Below, piece after piece: positions 48,121 through 61,244 of a DNA stretch of 64,000 bases (its first letter is position 1; each line of letters starts with the position of its first letter). A model generated the notes under the pieces. It searched no databases. It was not told the DNA's origin and saw only the letters and a program-made list of their open reading frames with translations. The stretch lies in the NCBI GenBank assembly GCA_038501785.1, contig JBAMJR010000161.1, forward strand, positions 2,814,501 to 2,878,500. The letters are read 5' to 3'. The DNA is from Myoxocephalus aenaeus. Lineage: Eukaryota > Chordata > Actinopteri > Perciformes > Cottidae. The translations under genes were made by a program, and so were the position numbers.

Positions 48121-51100
48121 CTCTCAAACACCACTTCTTCCTTGGCACAGCTGTCCCAAATGCTGCGGGCACACAGGCGTTTCACTGGCACGACACATGG
48201 AAGGAAAATCTGAATGTGTTCTCACTAATCATTCCCCTATTCCACCCAGAAAGAGCGAGAGAAAGAGAGAGAGTGATGTGGAGGACTAAAGGATGAGGAA
48301 GGACGAGTGCAGGGACTGGACGACCTGTATAGCAGGTGGTAAAAGGTGAGGAGGTAGGAGACAATCAGTGTCAGAGCAAAAACATGAGAAGAAAGAGAGA
48401 CTGACAGAGCGGGATAAAAGCAGGTTAGAGGTGAACGGATAGGGAGAGCTTGTGGGAGAGAGAGAGACGGAGTGGGATGGGATAAATGGGGGGCATGCCA
48501 GTACCATAAATGTTTAATTGCCAGCAGGTTTATTCATGTTAAGAGAGAGCAGAAGAAAGAGAGAGCTTAAACAGTACAAAATCTGTCTAGAGCCCCCAAA
48601 TCTAATTTACACAACAAACAGAAAGAGGAGAGAAGAGAGGGCAAAATTGGAGGGAAAGGGAACAGAAGGGGGGGGGGGGGGAGATGCTAATTGGCTACAG
48701 TTGGGCATGTCTGGCCTGAGATGAAAGAAGAAGAGGACAGAGAAATAGGGAGCAGGAGGGAGGGATGAGAGTAGAAGACAAGGAAGAGTGTGGAGTACAC
48801 AGACTGATGGATGGATGGGAACACATGTATGAAAGAATGTCATATGCTTTCCCAAAACAACATCAGAATGAATGAACTCAAGGCTAAATGATGGTAATGC
48901 ATTTTCATTCACATCCCAGTAGACACACATGATGGGTCTTGAGAACTGTTGAGACTGAAGATGCTAGAGCTGCAGGTCACTTCAGCATACTTCTCAAATC
49001 AATCTCAAAACATAACTGAGTTGATCGCCAACATCTCTAATTCACGTCCTTTCTTTTATCCATCTCAGTACATTAAATGCTTCAAATGACTTTTAAAAAG
49101 GAGGAAAAGCAATTCAGTGTCAGTCATGCAATAGGGGTCACGCATGATTGGCATTTGGTCAGTAGCTACTGTGGAAAAGAAAGAACGGCCTGCATGGTGT
49201 TGTGTTTCACTATCCCAGTCTTATTTACACTGCATCAGTATTTCTCCATATGCAGATGCAAAGACTTTGAATGGAATTCACAAATGAGTCAGATTGGACT
49301 TTCCCAGCTGTGCAGAGGTTTGGCGTTGTCTGTTGTGCTGGTGCAGGGATACTGGAACTGTTTTGACTTGGCGAGCCCTTCCTAAATTGAAAAAACTCAT
49401 AACCTCAACTGCAGTGAAAAAAGGCTTAAAATTCTCTTGGTCCCGAGCGCAAAGTGGACCTTGTACTCACTCTGTTTATGGCAAGACCCTCTTCCCCTCA
49501 CCTCACCCCATTTTGTCTCTCACTCTGTATATCTCTCCCATTTTGTCTCTCATCTCCTGTTCAATCACATTTTACACCTCCTCCTCCCTTCCTCTCCTGC
49601 GTTTTCGCTTAAGCTTATTCTTGTATTTACCCAAATCCCCCCACCAGCTATGTGTGGAGAGTAGAAACCAAATGTCACAGAGCAAACATGATACCAACTT
49701 AATAGGTCAGCATTGTCCAGAGAAAGGTCAGAGTGTTTCTTGGGCTTGGCCAGCCTTTGGATGAAGATGTGTTTATTGTGGCTGAACCAAAGGTAGGGAC
49801 ATTCTGAAAAAAAAATTCTCTCTCCCTCTGTAACGCAGACCTATGTCTCCAGGCTGATACAGCATCTGTGCTTTGTTAAACATATTACTGTTACGCAAGA
49901 ATCTGGGGCAAAGAACAACAACACTTGCTAAATATTTTGTTTATTGAAGTTAAAAATGCATTCAATTGCGGTCATGAATCCTGCTTGAGAACCCTTCACT
50001 CTGATTAATCATGAAAACAAAGCAGCCTTTAAAAGGAAAATAAACCCAAGGCGGGCCACTGGTGGAGAAAACGTCTTTGGTGTGTACCTGACAAGGTTTG
50101 GATTTGGGCCAGAACCAGGCCAGGAAAGCGGGTCAGAGGGTGCTGTTCTGTGGGAGATCTGTTTGGAGTCTGCTCTGTGTGTGTTTTTGTGTTCAGCCCG
50201 GTTTAGCCCGTCTCCGATTTACAAACATTTAAGGCCTCGCTGCTGCACTGTTTCATTTTTCATTTAGTCGCAGCCCAAGGCCATGTCCCAGATTGAAGAC
50301 TGCTACACAGCACACCACTGCACTCTGCACCGCACCAAGCTGCTTCCCCTCCTCATCGTCTGGTCTGGTCTGAGGAGATGAGGACCTGCCGGTGACCCCA
50401 TAGCCTGCAACACACACACTCACATTCTTGCACATTTCTATATGCACGCTCACACACACACACATAAACCTAAGCAGAGCGCAGACATATTTCTGCTCGC
50501 GCACACAAACTTACACAAGCAAGCCAAGAAAACACAGACAGATAGGCAGACAGAACACACACACGCAGACAACATGCGGAACAAGCCATCTAATTCCACT
50601 AATACGTACAAATCTGCAGAGACAGACAGGTATGACACAGCAGCCACTACAAACATAAATAAAATACACACCCTCCAGTACACAGTTGTGTGTTTAGGAA
50701 GGTTGAACTCAAGTAATGGAGGCACGTACACACACTGAAACACCTGATAGTCAGTTGCATGCATGCTGTTTGTCCCGCAATTCCGCATTCCCACACAAAC
50801 ACACACATGGGCATGACAACCACATCTGAACCTACACACACACCAAAACAGACATATGTATACACACTGCATACAGACACACACCTGTGGTTTCAGACTA
50901 GCACACATAACTATTTAGTCTTGGAGCTGTCATTCCCACTTAAAGTTAATGCTGCTTGTGAAGAGGACCTGACAGACAGAGAAAACACACACGCGCACAC
51001 ACTGCGATGAGTTCCCTGCTGGAGCAGAAGACCTGACTAAGCTGAATTTCCCCCTGCTCCCCTTTCCTATTTTCCATCTGCCTCAGCGTAGGAGAACCTG

Positions 51101-52816
51101 TGTGGGGAAAACTAATGCCCACCGTACACACACACCACGCTTCACTTTCTCTACTCACTGTGACACTCCTTTAAACACACACATGCACACAAACACAATC
51201 TCTGCAGTTTCCCTCAGCTTTCTATTCACTGATTTATTTCCATGCAGCCTTTCGGTATTCTGACTTTACTCGTTCTCCAAATTCCCTCAACTCCAGCCTT
51301 ATCTCCTATGTCTCTATCCCCCCTCCTCCCTCCATCCCTTTGTCGTTTCTGTGGTGCTGTGTGGTTGACCAACAGCCAGGGAGAGACAAGTGCAGGAGTG
51401 CCGGCCAAACTTGCCTGCCTCTCCGCCCAAATTACATGGGACAGTCCCAATTACCCTGTGGCCAACCAAAGCATTTCCTGGGTTAGCGCTGGTGACGCGT
51501 GCCCCCCCCTTTGCTGTGGTTACAGGGGGTGTCATTAGACGCTTGTTTTACTGCAACCCCAAGAACGTGCCCGCTGGCCGCATCCACGCCACGGGAAGCG
51601 CGACTGCAACGTTCCAATAACTTTGCAGCGCCTGATGGATGACAAATGGGAGAACGTTACGGGTAACGCTGGAGCTTGTAGTAAATTCCTACTGGCCAAG
51701 AGGGAGATGCAAAGGGAACATTGCAAGGAAAATAAGAAATTCTAGTAAAGCTGCTACGACTTCTGGGAAGCTGATAAGTGTGAGCTGGTTTGTGGCATTC
51801 AAAATACTGGGAAGGAGCGCTTTTTGGACAGGTTATCCCTAATACAGTATACAGGTGCAGTTGTTGAGCGAATAAATCATTTATTCTGAGAAGTGGGTTT
51901 TGACAGCAATGCTGGAGAGAAATTTGACTAAACCATTTGCAATACAGCAGTTTGAAGCATCGAGCTGAAGGCGACCTTCCATATGTTCCCCCCACTGAAG
52001 AATTCAACTAGAAAGGCTAAAGCATATTTGACTTGATGTTTTAAGTAGCTAGCGTTAACAGGATAGCTATCAAGCAAGGATTTAGGTCACTTCGCCTTGA
52101 GTACTTACCTTGTGACTTGACATTCTTCACAGGGCAACTTTATTCCAAAGTGTATCTTGTTGTGTGTCCTAGGGACGCTTTCTCTATGTTTCACAACTCC
52201 TTTCTGCGAGTGCAAAGCGAGGAGGGGTGTGGGGTGGCCGACGCATCCATTTATTTGGGTTCTGAGAAGCTTGTACTCTACGAGTTGACTATCTCTTCCA
52301 CATCTGCACGAGACACTGCACAGATGATACAGTATGTCATCGTAAAAATCTAAAAACATAAACCAAATTTCCTTATTTTTTTTATTAGAACCAAACAAAG
52401 GAGAGTGAGAGTAGAAGAAGGGGAGGAAAAGAAAGAAAAAGATGGATCTCAGGGAGGAAAGTAGGCAAACAGAGAAAGGAAATAGTAAGCAATTGACGCA
52501 CAGAGCGGGAAGAGGGTTTTGGAGGGGTTGTCTGGCGAGAGGCAGAGTGACGTAATGGATGAGGGGAGAGAGGGATTAGTCGAGTGACAGAGATGAAGGG
52601 ATGCTCTCTGGTGTCACCCGTCCTCACTCTCACTCCGTCCATCACTCATCAGGCGCATCATGGGGCTCCAGTGTGTGGCAGCTGTGCATGTGTACATGTG
52701 TGTAATCAATTTGTTTGCATACATTTCAAAGTCTGTTTATGCACATGTGTACTGCATGTATTAATATTAATTCTTTCAATCTTTCAATAATAATGTGCAC
52801 CATGTGTCTGTGTACA

Positions 52817-52818
<2 letters not shown>
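48121..52818. other. non-coding stretch
   Basis: GA-rich blocks (48240-48800), a poly-G run near 48670, CA-rich patches near 50410-51000, and otherwise unremarkable DNA. Open frames here lack family resemblance and conserved composition. Confidence 0.5.

Positions 52819-52912
<94 letters not shown>
52819..52912. repeat. (GT)n microsatellite
   Basis: About 47 uninterrupted GT units, among the longest in the window. Confidence 0.97.
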
Positions 52913-52915
<3 letters not shown>

Positions 52916-54220
52916 GTATGTATGCAAGTGGTGTGTCTACATGCAATGTGTCTACTTCTAGTTGCCCATCTGGTGCTGCCATGCTATGCTGCTCAACCAG
53001 CTCTCTAATAGCTCCAATAAGCCTGTGGTTTGCTGTCTCATACACACATGCACAAATACACTCACATATATTCACAGATATGTACACACTGTTGGATGAA
53101 TACACTCACATGCTTACACAGTTAATACAAACCTTTACACACATGCTCCTTTCGCTGTTATTCTTCTTCCAAGAGAAAGAGGCCGAAAAATGACCATTTA
53201 TTTACTTTGAGCTCTGTTCTGTGGCAACGCAGTCTGACAGTACCAGAACAAAATGAATTAAAAAGAGTCAAAGAGCGAATGAGAGGAGGGAGTAGGAAGG
53301 CCAAAGGTTGGCGAACAACAGAAGAGGACAGAGGGAGGAGTGGTGGACGAACAAGAAAAGAATGAGCCAGAAGGAGTTACAGGTTGAGAGAGAGTTTGTT
53401 GGTGGATGTGGAGTAGCAAGCTGTGGTTTGGTTCGGTGCAGCGTTTGGTTGTGTTTCAGTCTGGCTGTGGCTTGTGCGGGTTGGGCTGAAAGGAGCAGAG
53501 CAACAAACCCGGGTAAGAAAGTAGTTGAATTTATTCTAAGCACTTGAAAACACACATTACTAATGCTTAATAAACATATCTTCCAAGTGATTTTTGTCCA
53601 TGTTGAGGTTTGTAAAAGTGTCTGATGAGATAAATTAAGGTTCACCTCATACATTTCAAATATTTTGAACTGTGTTTGTTTGTCCAGGTCTGCTGAAGGG
53701 AGCACTCTGCCCTGCCCAGCTTGGCCCAGGGCTCCGATCAGTAGCAGAGTGTCTTTCTAGCTAGCAGAGCCACACAGTTCCAGCAAACTGAGAACTTATT
53801 TACATTCGGCGGAAAAATACACCTTTTAAAATATGCCTTATAAGTCATTTCTACCCAGAGAAATATTTCAACACATGTAAACAGGACAAATTGTCAACTT
53901 AACTTTGACGTGATTCCCCTGGATGTGGTGGATTACGCTCAGATTCAAAGCCAGGTTGTTCCAGTTTATCCAACAAAACAGGTCTCTCTTCAACTCGATG
54001 TTTATTTGAATCCCCTTGGGAAAAGCCAGGTGTTGCCAGTGTACACAGGCCTAATGTGGTTTGGGGAGTTTACCTCAGCGTGCAGACTACAGGTGCTTGT
54101 AGGAGTGTGCTGCACTGCTATGAAGATAAGATGCTGAGACGGGAGGTGAGCATGTGTCCCACGACCCCTGAGCAATGTAGTCCGAGTCAGCGCTGAGATA
54201 CAGACAACCAGATTGACTGA

Positions 54221-54223
<3 letters not shown>
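52913..54223. other. non-coding stretch
   Basis: Nothing recognised beyond GA-rich sequence near 53280-53400. Confidence 0.5.

Positions 54224-54255
<32 letters not shown>
54224..54255. repeat. (CA)n microsatellite
   Basis: Short pure CA tract. Confidence 0.95.
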
Positions 54256-54257
<2 letters not shown>

Positions 54258-55507
54258 AGTGCCTGTCTACTCTGAAGGCCAAGGTTGCCACAGTTACCTG
54301 CTCTCTCTTTCAGTTCCTTCTTCTGCTCTTTTTCATCCCTCTCTCTCCCTCCCTCGTCTTCTGTTAATCTGTTCCAGAGCATTGTGATCACATGGAAAAA
54401 AACATAGCAAGTGCACATATTTCCCCCTTAGCCAAGAGTGAAAAAACACACACAGGGGTGGGGTGTAGGGGGTTGGAGGGGAGAAAAAAAAAAAGCGAAA
54501 TAAACTGTTTATTCAAAGGCAGCGCTGAGCCCTTTTGTTGTGGTGGGGACCTGTCTTTTATTAGCAGCCTGAAAAGCCTTCAAAGGCTGGAAAGACAGAG
54601 GACATGCCAACAGACGGGTGTATACAAGGCAGAGGAGAGAGGAGGGGAAGGGGGAGATGGGAGAGAAAGGGGGGACGTGAAGGGGAGAGGGCAAAAAGGT
54701 TTAAGGTTTAGAGGTTTAGAAAAGGTTTAGAAAGAGGCAAACGGAGAGGGTCTGGGGACATGAATGGGTAGAAAGGTCTAGGGGGGATGGAGGAGGTGAT
54801 GGAGGGTTGAGAACTTGAGATTGTGCCACTGGCAGTGAGGACACAGAGCGAAGGCCAGCGCAGAAGGAAAAGGGGAGTGCTGGGACAGTTCCAGATGGAC
54901 CATAATATGGGGAAACTGTTCAGAACTGTTCTCATATGTTTGCAGCTTTTTACTCTGGCAGGACTTTCACAGAGTCTTGTAACTGATTTTGTCAGTGTGT
55001 GTGCATGTGTGTCTGTTGGGGAGGTTAAGAGCTGAATGATGTTTTATATCAGATTTTGATAGTTTAAAAAAAAATTCTGGCTAGTTAGATTACTTGGTGT
55101 CTGTGTGTCTGAGTCTGCACACGGTTATGGGTGTGTGTTTGTCAGCGTGCTGGGTGGCTGTGTAGGTGTGTGAATAAACTTACATGTGTGAAGGAGATGG
55201 ATGTATTTGGGGATAGCTTTGAGAGGCAAAAGAGACATTCCCTCATTGCGTAACTCCATCTCTCTTATCTCTGCTCTCAAAGCAAACTGTCAATGCTGCA
55301 TTACCATCTCTCTCTCTCTCTTTTTCCGCTCTCTTTCTCACTCTCTTTCTTTTCTCTCTCTCTTTCTGGATCAAGTCTTCAGGGCCACAACCTTTTTGCT
55401 TTCCTCCCCTCTCATCCTGCTTTCCGTCTCATCTACTGAGTATTCAAGCTGTTTGTCTACTTTGGAAAAGTGCTGTTAAAGTGATGTGGCCACTATGAAC
55501 CAACACG
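54256..55507. other. non-coding stretch
   Basis: G- and GA-rich from 54450 to 54880, then CT-rich near 55310-55370. No gene recognised. Confidence 0.5.
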
Positions 55508-55508
55508 G

Positions 55509-55590
<82 letters not shown>
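55508..55590. repeat. (GT)n microsatellite
   Basis: About 40 GT units with one CG near the left end. Confidence 0.97.
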
Positions 55591-55592
<2 letters not shown>

Positions 55593-56339
55593 CAAAATAT
55601 GCTGATGGTATGAACTGTATGTGTGCGTATGTGCTTAATGCGTGCAATCTATTTTTGTGTTTGTGTGTTGTGTCTTGTGTGTATGCGTGCGCTCTGTGCA
55701 CGGTGACCGCTCTTGAAGCCGAATCAAAGTGCTCTGCTTTCAATAAGAGTCACAATCAGCAAAGTGGCAGCAAGCAATGACATCACTGCAGCTGGGTCCC
55801 CAGCTGGAGCACAGAAAGGACTTTGGCAAGTGCGTTTGTGTGAGTGAGTTAGTGAGTGAGTGTGGACGTATGTGTGTAACAAAGTCAAAGACCAGTGTGT
55901 GCATAGTTTATTTGTAATATGCATATTTCATGCAATTTGTGAACTCTGTGGCCAAGCAAAATGCAAGCAGGTCGATGCCAAGGTAGAACCTTTCCTCACA
56001 GCGCTCATGAGTGTGCGTGTGTGTATGGTGGCTGAGAGTGTAAGTGAGATTTCCAACCTCAGTCGTCCCCATCAGTCTCTCTGCACATTCTGTGCCTTGT
56101 TTCTATTGGAGCAGACAGTGCTGCGGTGAGAAAAACAACAGGAATTTCATCTGTCATTGATTAAGCCCATTAACGGTGGTGTCTGATGTCTTTTACACTC
56201 ATTCCACACACACCGACATGCAGCTGCACTCACAAACACACAAAGTTACGCACACACACGCCCTGACTCCCCCCACTGCACCGCTACCAAGACTACCATA
56301 CAGTAACGGACACACCATGGAATATCATCAAGATCCACA

Positions 56340-56341
<2 letters not shown>

Positions 56342-56438
<97 letters not shown>

Positions 56439-56455
56439 GGTGTCGGTGTCGGTGT
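56342..56455. repeat. (GT)n microsatellite with GGTGTC units
   Basis: About 48 GT units, then three GGTGTC-type hexamers. Confidence 0.96.
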
Positions 56456-57143
56456 GTAGTGTAGGTGTGTGTGTGTGTGTGTATTTGTGTTGGGTGTGAA
56501 TGGATTTTCACACGCTAAGTCATGCAAGCCGGAAAATACTGATCATAAACTTCCAACCAGCATGAGCAACCAACAACCCCACAGAGAGCCAACACACACA
56601 CACACCCACACACACTATGCTACTGGACGCACAAGCACTGACGTGGTCCACACACAGACACACACATTGTAAACTGCCCTCATATGAACAAACCATGGTT
56701 TCAAACACACACACACACACAGGCCACAGCCACTGACAACACACTGCTACTGAGCATACGGGGAAACCAGACACTCCAAACTCACTAAACAAATGTCTGA
56801 TGTTGTCACTCTGGTATTTACCACGCCACCACTGTCATTTTATAAGCCAACCTCACTACTTTGAATGTGCGGCTTTATGATTTTAGCTGTGTGCTGAAAG
56901 TATCGCTCAAATAATGTGACAGTTATTGGTTGAAAACAGAGCGCCGGTGCTACAATTCCACTACGTCGACGTGGTTTACGTCTCACTGCCGTCGAAAAAC
57001 TTCACGTATTAGTGATCTACCTGAAGCATTGATGTAGTCATCAGGATTCACTGAAGTCTGTTTAATGTGGTTTCTATGCAATCCCAGGTGAGTGTCCTCA
57101 GACAGTGGAAACAACTCTCTGCCTCTTAACAGTGCATTACCAG

Positions 57144-57569
57144 GTGGTGGCACATAATGTGTTCAAATACGTTTCGGCACCACGAAACAATTGCACGTTG
57201 CTACCATAGAAACAATGGTCCATTGCAACAAATGTAATGCAACAAAACTAACGTTAGGCTTAGGCCACAAAACAATCCTTTGTTCGATTTCGGAAAAACG
57301 TAACAAATGTAACTTCACATTAACTCAACACTGTGTGTTGAAGGTCCTGCGTTTGTTTGTCCATTCCACCTCCACTCCCAACCACCCTGTGTCTATTTCT
57401 ATGTTAAATCTTATGTCACTAGCTCAGACCGTTGTCACGTGGATGCATTTCATTTGAGTCCATCACAAAAAAAAGGATCTTAATCAACTTTCCATTTGCA
57501 TTGTTTCTGTGATGTTGACGTGTTATTCTAACACATTGCCACCGTGGTGGCACAAAATGTGTTCAAATA
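57144..57569. repeat. segment bounded by 26-bp direct repeats
   Basis: GTGGTGGCACATAATGTGTT... at 57144-57169 recurs at 57544-57569 with one substitution, exactly 400 bp apart. The segment between contains GTTTCGGCACCACGAAAC, an inverted repeat. It may be an unclassified mobile-element remnant. Confidence 0.5.
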
Positions 57570-57649
57570 ACATTTCTCATATTTTTGTGAGACCAGGTTG
57601 TTGTTGTATACAGTACACAGATAGCACTTCCTGTCACTGTTCAGAGATG

Positions 57650-57955
57650 TCAGGTCAACTCGGAGACCCTCAGCTCCTATAAATCCAAATTGAAGACTTG
57701 TCTGTTTGCTGTTGCCTTTAATTGAACCAGATTCAATTGCTGCATCTCACTACTGCATTTTATTTTTTAAACTGCACTGCAACTTTTATTCAACTTTTAT
57801 TTTTATTTTGCTTTTTGACTGTTTTAATGTTTTCTTAACTGTTTTTAAATCTGCATTATGTTTTTATGCTTTTAATGGTTTTATGTGAAGCACTTTGAAT
57901 CGCCTTGTTGTTGAAATGCACTATACAAATAAATGTGCCTTGCCTTGCCTTACTG
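57650..57955 (+). mobile_element. 3' end of a non-LTR (LINE) retrotransposon
   Basis: A T-rich 3' region ending in AAGCACTTTGAATCGCCTTG, CACTATACAAATAAATG and a short TGCCT repeat tail. This is the typical end of fish L2/CR1-group LINEs. No open reading frame remains, so it is a 5'-truncated copy. The family assignment is tentative. Confidence 0.65.
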
Positions 57956-58024
57956 TGGAAGACTGAGTTGGGATTGAAAAGCACAAGAATTATTTAGAAA
58001 GTAATATTTTTTTGGGGTCAAACT

Positions 58025-58062
58025 ATATATATATATATAGTCAAACTATATATATATATATA
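58025..58062. repeat. (TA)n repeat in two blocks
   Basis: Two TA runs, each preceded by GTCAAAC. Confidence 0.9.
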
Positions 58063-59205
58063 CTTGATCCCAGGCTGCAGCATTCTGTGTCATCTTGGCT
58101 TTAACATATTTTATTCAGCACCATAAATGTATGAAATAAGTATCATTGAAGCTTTCAGTCTCTGAACTGGATCTGTAAACACTACTGGAGAGAGGAACAC
58201 CATTTTACCAAAAGATATTTCCTCATTTGGTTTTGGTGGTGGTGGAGAGTCCTGTCTAACATGTCAGTCCAAAACCTCCCACAGGTATTCAATTGTTTTG
58301 TGATAATGATTAAGGCCATGTGATATGACACACATTATGGTCATGCTCATCAAAGCATTCCGTTATACCCGGGCCTCAGTAGAAGCATCAGTCTCCATTA
58401 TGTTTCCCTATTCATTTTTGGAGGTTTCTTTAACTTGTCACTCGTCTGTATATGGAAAATGTCAATTATCAGTTTCATAGGAATGTTCAAAAAACAATGG
58501 AGGATAAGTAACTTCTTAATTGCTGTGCAGGCTTTGCAAATGTGTGGGAATATGTGCTTGGTGTTGCACAATGGAAAGGAATTTAGATGAAGAGAATTTA
58601 GTCGTGGATAGTGTGCTTTTCCATTTATACAATATGTAGTTGTTTGGACATTCATAGTCTCTGATGTTTCCTTTCACCTTCAGTCAGCATAGTTCTCACC
58701 AGATCATTTGTGTTCAAAATAGTTTCCTTATAATAAAAAGAATGTAATTTAATTTAAGATGAATACAGGGCTAACGAGCTGAAGAGAATATTTTAACCAA
58801 ATGGTTGTCTACCACCTGTCACTACTTTTTTTTAATTACAGAAGGAAAAGGGAGTTATGACTAGCAAGATATAGCTTTCAAAACTCATGAATTGAATCAT
58901 CCAATAATCCAACTTTCAGCTTCAAACCAGTCAAAGTCAAACAATATTATTTGTATCAATAAAATATACATTGGCAAAGCTCTAAGACGGAGTTAAACAC
59001 AAAGCGTACGGCAGAACAGGAGAGCAGAGTGAAGCCCACAGCAGAGACCTGGGGGAACAGAGCAGTGATGAGGGACAGCTACCAGAGACACCCAGCAACT
59101 CATATGGGTGTGCACAGCAACCCACACACACGCCAGTGCACATCGGCCATAAAAAAACATGAACGTACACATAGATGCACAGGCCAGGAGAGGGCAAGTG
59201 GGCAA

Positions 59206-59206
59206 G

Positions 59207-59290
<84 letters not shown>
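59206..59290. repeat. (CA)n-(TA)n compound microsatellite
   Basis: About eight CA units, then about 34 TA units. Confidence 0.97.
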
Positions 59291-59292
<2 letters not shown>

Positions 59293-59379
59293 CTCACAAG
59301 TACCTGCACATCACACCTGTAGTGCACATGCATACACATTTTTGTTTCAGTGTATGCTTGAATCATTTCTTATCTGTAT

Positions 59380-59550
59380 GGGCGGCTGTAGCTCAGGGGG
59401 ATGAGTGGTCGTCCTGCAACCACAAGGTAGCCGGTTTGATCCCCAGTCCCCCCATAGCTCACACGTCGAAGTGTCCCTGAGCAAGACACTTAACCCCTAA
59501 TTGTTCCCCGTCGCTTTGGATAAAAGCGTCAGCTAAATGTAATGTGTGCT
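59380..59550 (+). mobile_element. tRNA-derived SINE, second family
   Basis: The head GGCGGCTGTAGCTCAGGGGG has an A box, and GGTTTGATCCCC is a slightly decayed B box. It is followed by GTGTCCCTGAGCAAGACACT and the end GGATAAAAGCGTCAGCTAAA. This layout is very common in fish genomes and differs from the SINE at 21.4 kb in both head and tail. Confidence 0.85.
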
Positions 59551-61166
59551 TCCATCTCCGTCTTTCTTTTTCTTCTATTAAATTCCAGAGATCCGTCACA
59601 TTCCATATTTCCATCACAGGAGACAGCCCCACAGCCCTACCGCTCCCCATGAGTCCAAAGCTCTGTCCAGCAAACTAGTCAGACTCCAGAATCCTGTGAT
59701 GTGCTATAATTTAGCTCTTTCCAGAGGACTTTCCCTCTGACTGTCGCTTCCCATATATCACTGTCATTCAGCTCATCTGTCGGGGGTCTGGGAAAAGGGC
59801 TATGGGTGACTGAGCAGAGGTGTCATTGGATTTCTGTCTGAATCTTTCTTGATTGCTTTCTTCACTCATAACACACATAAAAACCTAAGTCTGAATGACA
59901 AAGGCAGGTGGGTTTACATAGAGTGAGAGGTTGAAGAGAGAAAGGGAGAAAGTGGCAGAAGCCAACCGAGAGAGTGTGAGCGAGGGGGAAAGATCGTGAG
60001 AGAAAGAGAAAGAATGAGAAGAAATGGAGAATAAAACAACAGGCAAAGAGGGAGAGAAAAGGAGAGGGAGAAAGCCTCCCCGAGTGCTTTTTTGCTCCAA
60101 CGGGACAAAAGGTTACAGCATGACGGGGGTAGGTGTCAGGTGATGTGTGACAAGTCCAAATTAAAGATGACATAATGGCGGGGGCCCGGATGGGGTCCAA
60201 AATGGGGGCTGACTGAGACTGAGGGTGGGGGCAGACCATGGCAACCAAGTCGAGCTGGGCCATGCTGGGCTGGGCTGGGCTGGGAAGCAGGGGGCTACCC
60301 TGCAGGCTCCTCCATATGGAACGCGTTAGCCTAGCGATTGCTAATGAAATGCAGGCTGACGTCAGGCAGACACCCACCCATTGTTTTTCTGCTTAATTTG
60401 TTATAATATTTGTCTTACAAATGAGGATTTTGCCAGGACAGAGGAAGAATGAGAGGCGGCAGCCACAGATTAACAGAGGTTGGCAAAGGGTATTATAGTA
60501 AGAGCCCGATGTTAAGGCAAAAAATGGGGTTTGAGCATGGCAGTGAAGGTAGAGAAAAGCTAGGGGACTTAGCATAAGTGCTAACACAAGTAGAGCCAGG
60601 GCCTCAGCTGTCTAAGTGGGAGGTTTAGTGACCCTAGGTGGACTAGCATGGGTGGGTGCACTGGAAAGGGAGGGACTGCTGTAAGAGGATGTGAGTATGT
60701 GTTAATTGCATATGGAAGTTTTTAGCATGAACAAACATTCTGCATTACTCACAACAATTTGTGGTAGGAATGCACCATGCTCCTGCAGCTGCCTGCCTGT
60801 TTTATGCATCCTCATTTACACTCTTTCGTTAAGTGTTATGCCCCTACACCCCCCTCTCCCTCTCTTTCTCTCTCTCTCCCTCTCTCTCCTTCAAGCCCAT
60901 TCACCCAGTATTCAACATACAGAGCAGTCTTCCTAAAATAGGCTCAGTGGAGCAAGTTTAAGAGTGCCTTTGTTATCCCAATAGGAGTTGTGCTGTAATT
61001 GACCACCACCTGGGCATCTGGCAGAAGTCACAGCGAGCTGGAGAGAAGGGGATGCAGAGGGAGAGGAAGGAACTGAGGATGGAAGGAATGAAAGAAGCGA
61101 CATAACAGAGCTGAACAAATGGAGACTGAGGAAAGACAAGAAAGGAGGAGAGTTTAATAGAGTGGA

Positions 61167-61168
<2 letters not shown>
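59551..61168. other. non-coding stretch
   Basis: GA-rich from 59920 to 60080, a GGGCT pentamer repeat near 60265-60285 and CT-rich DNA near 60850. No gene recognised. Confidence 0.5.

Positions 61169-61243
<75 letters not shown>
61169..61243. repeat. (GT)n microsatellite
   Basis: About 37 uninterrupted GT units. Confidence 0.97.

Positions 61244-61244
<1 letters not shown>

Noticed and set aside
59380..59460. A functional tRNA gene at the A/B-box match
   Set aside because: The head continues directly into a SINE body and tail, and the B box is decayed.
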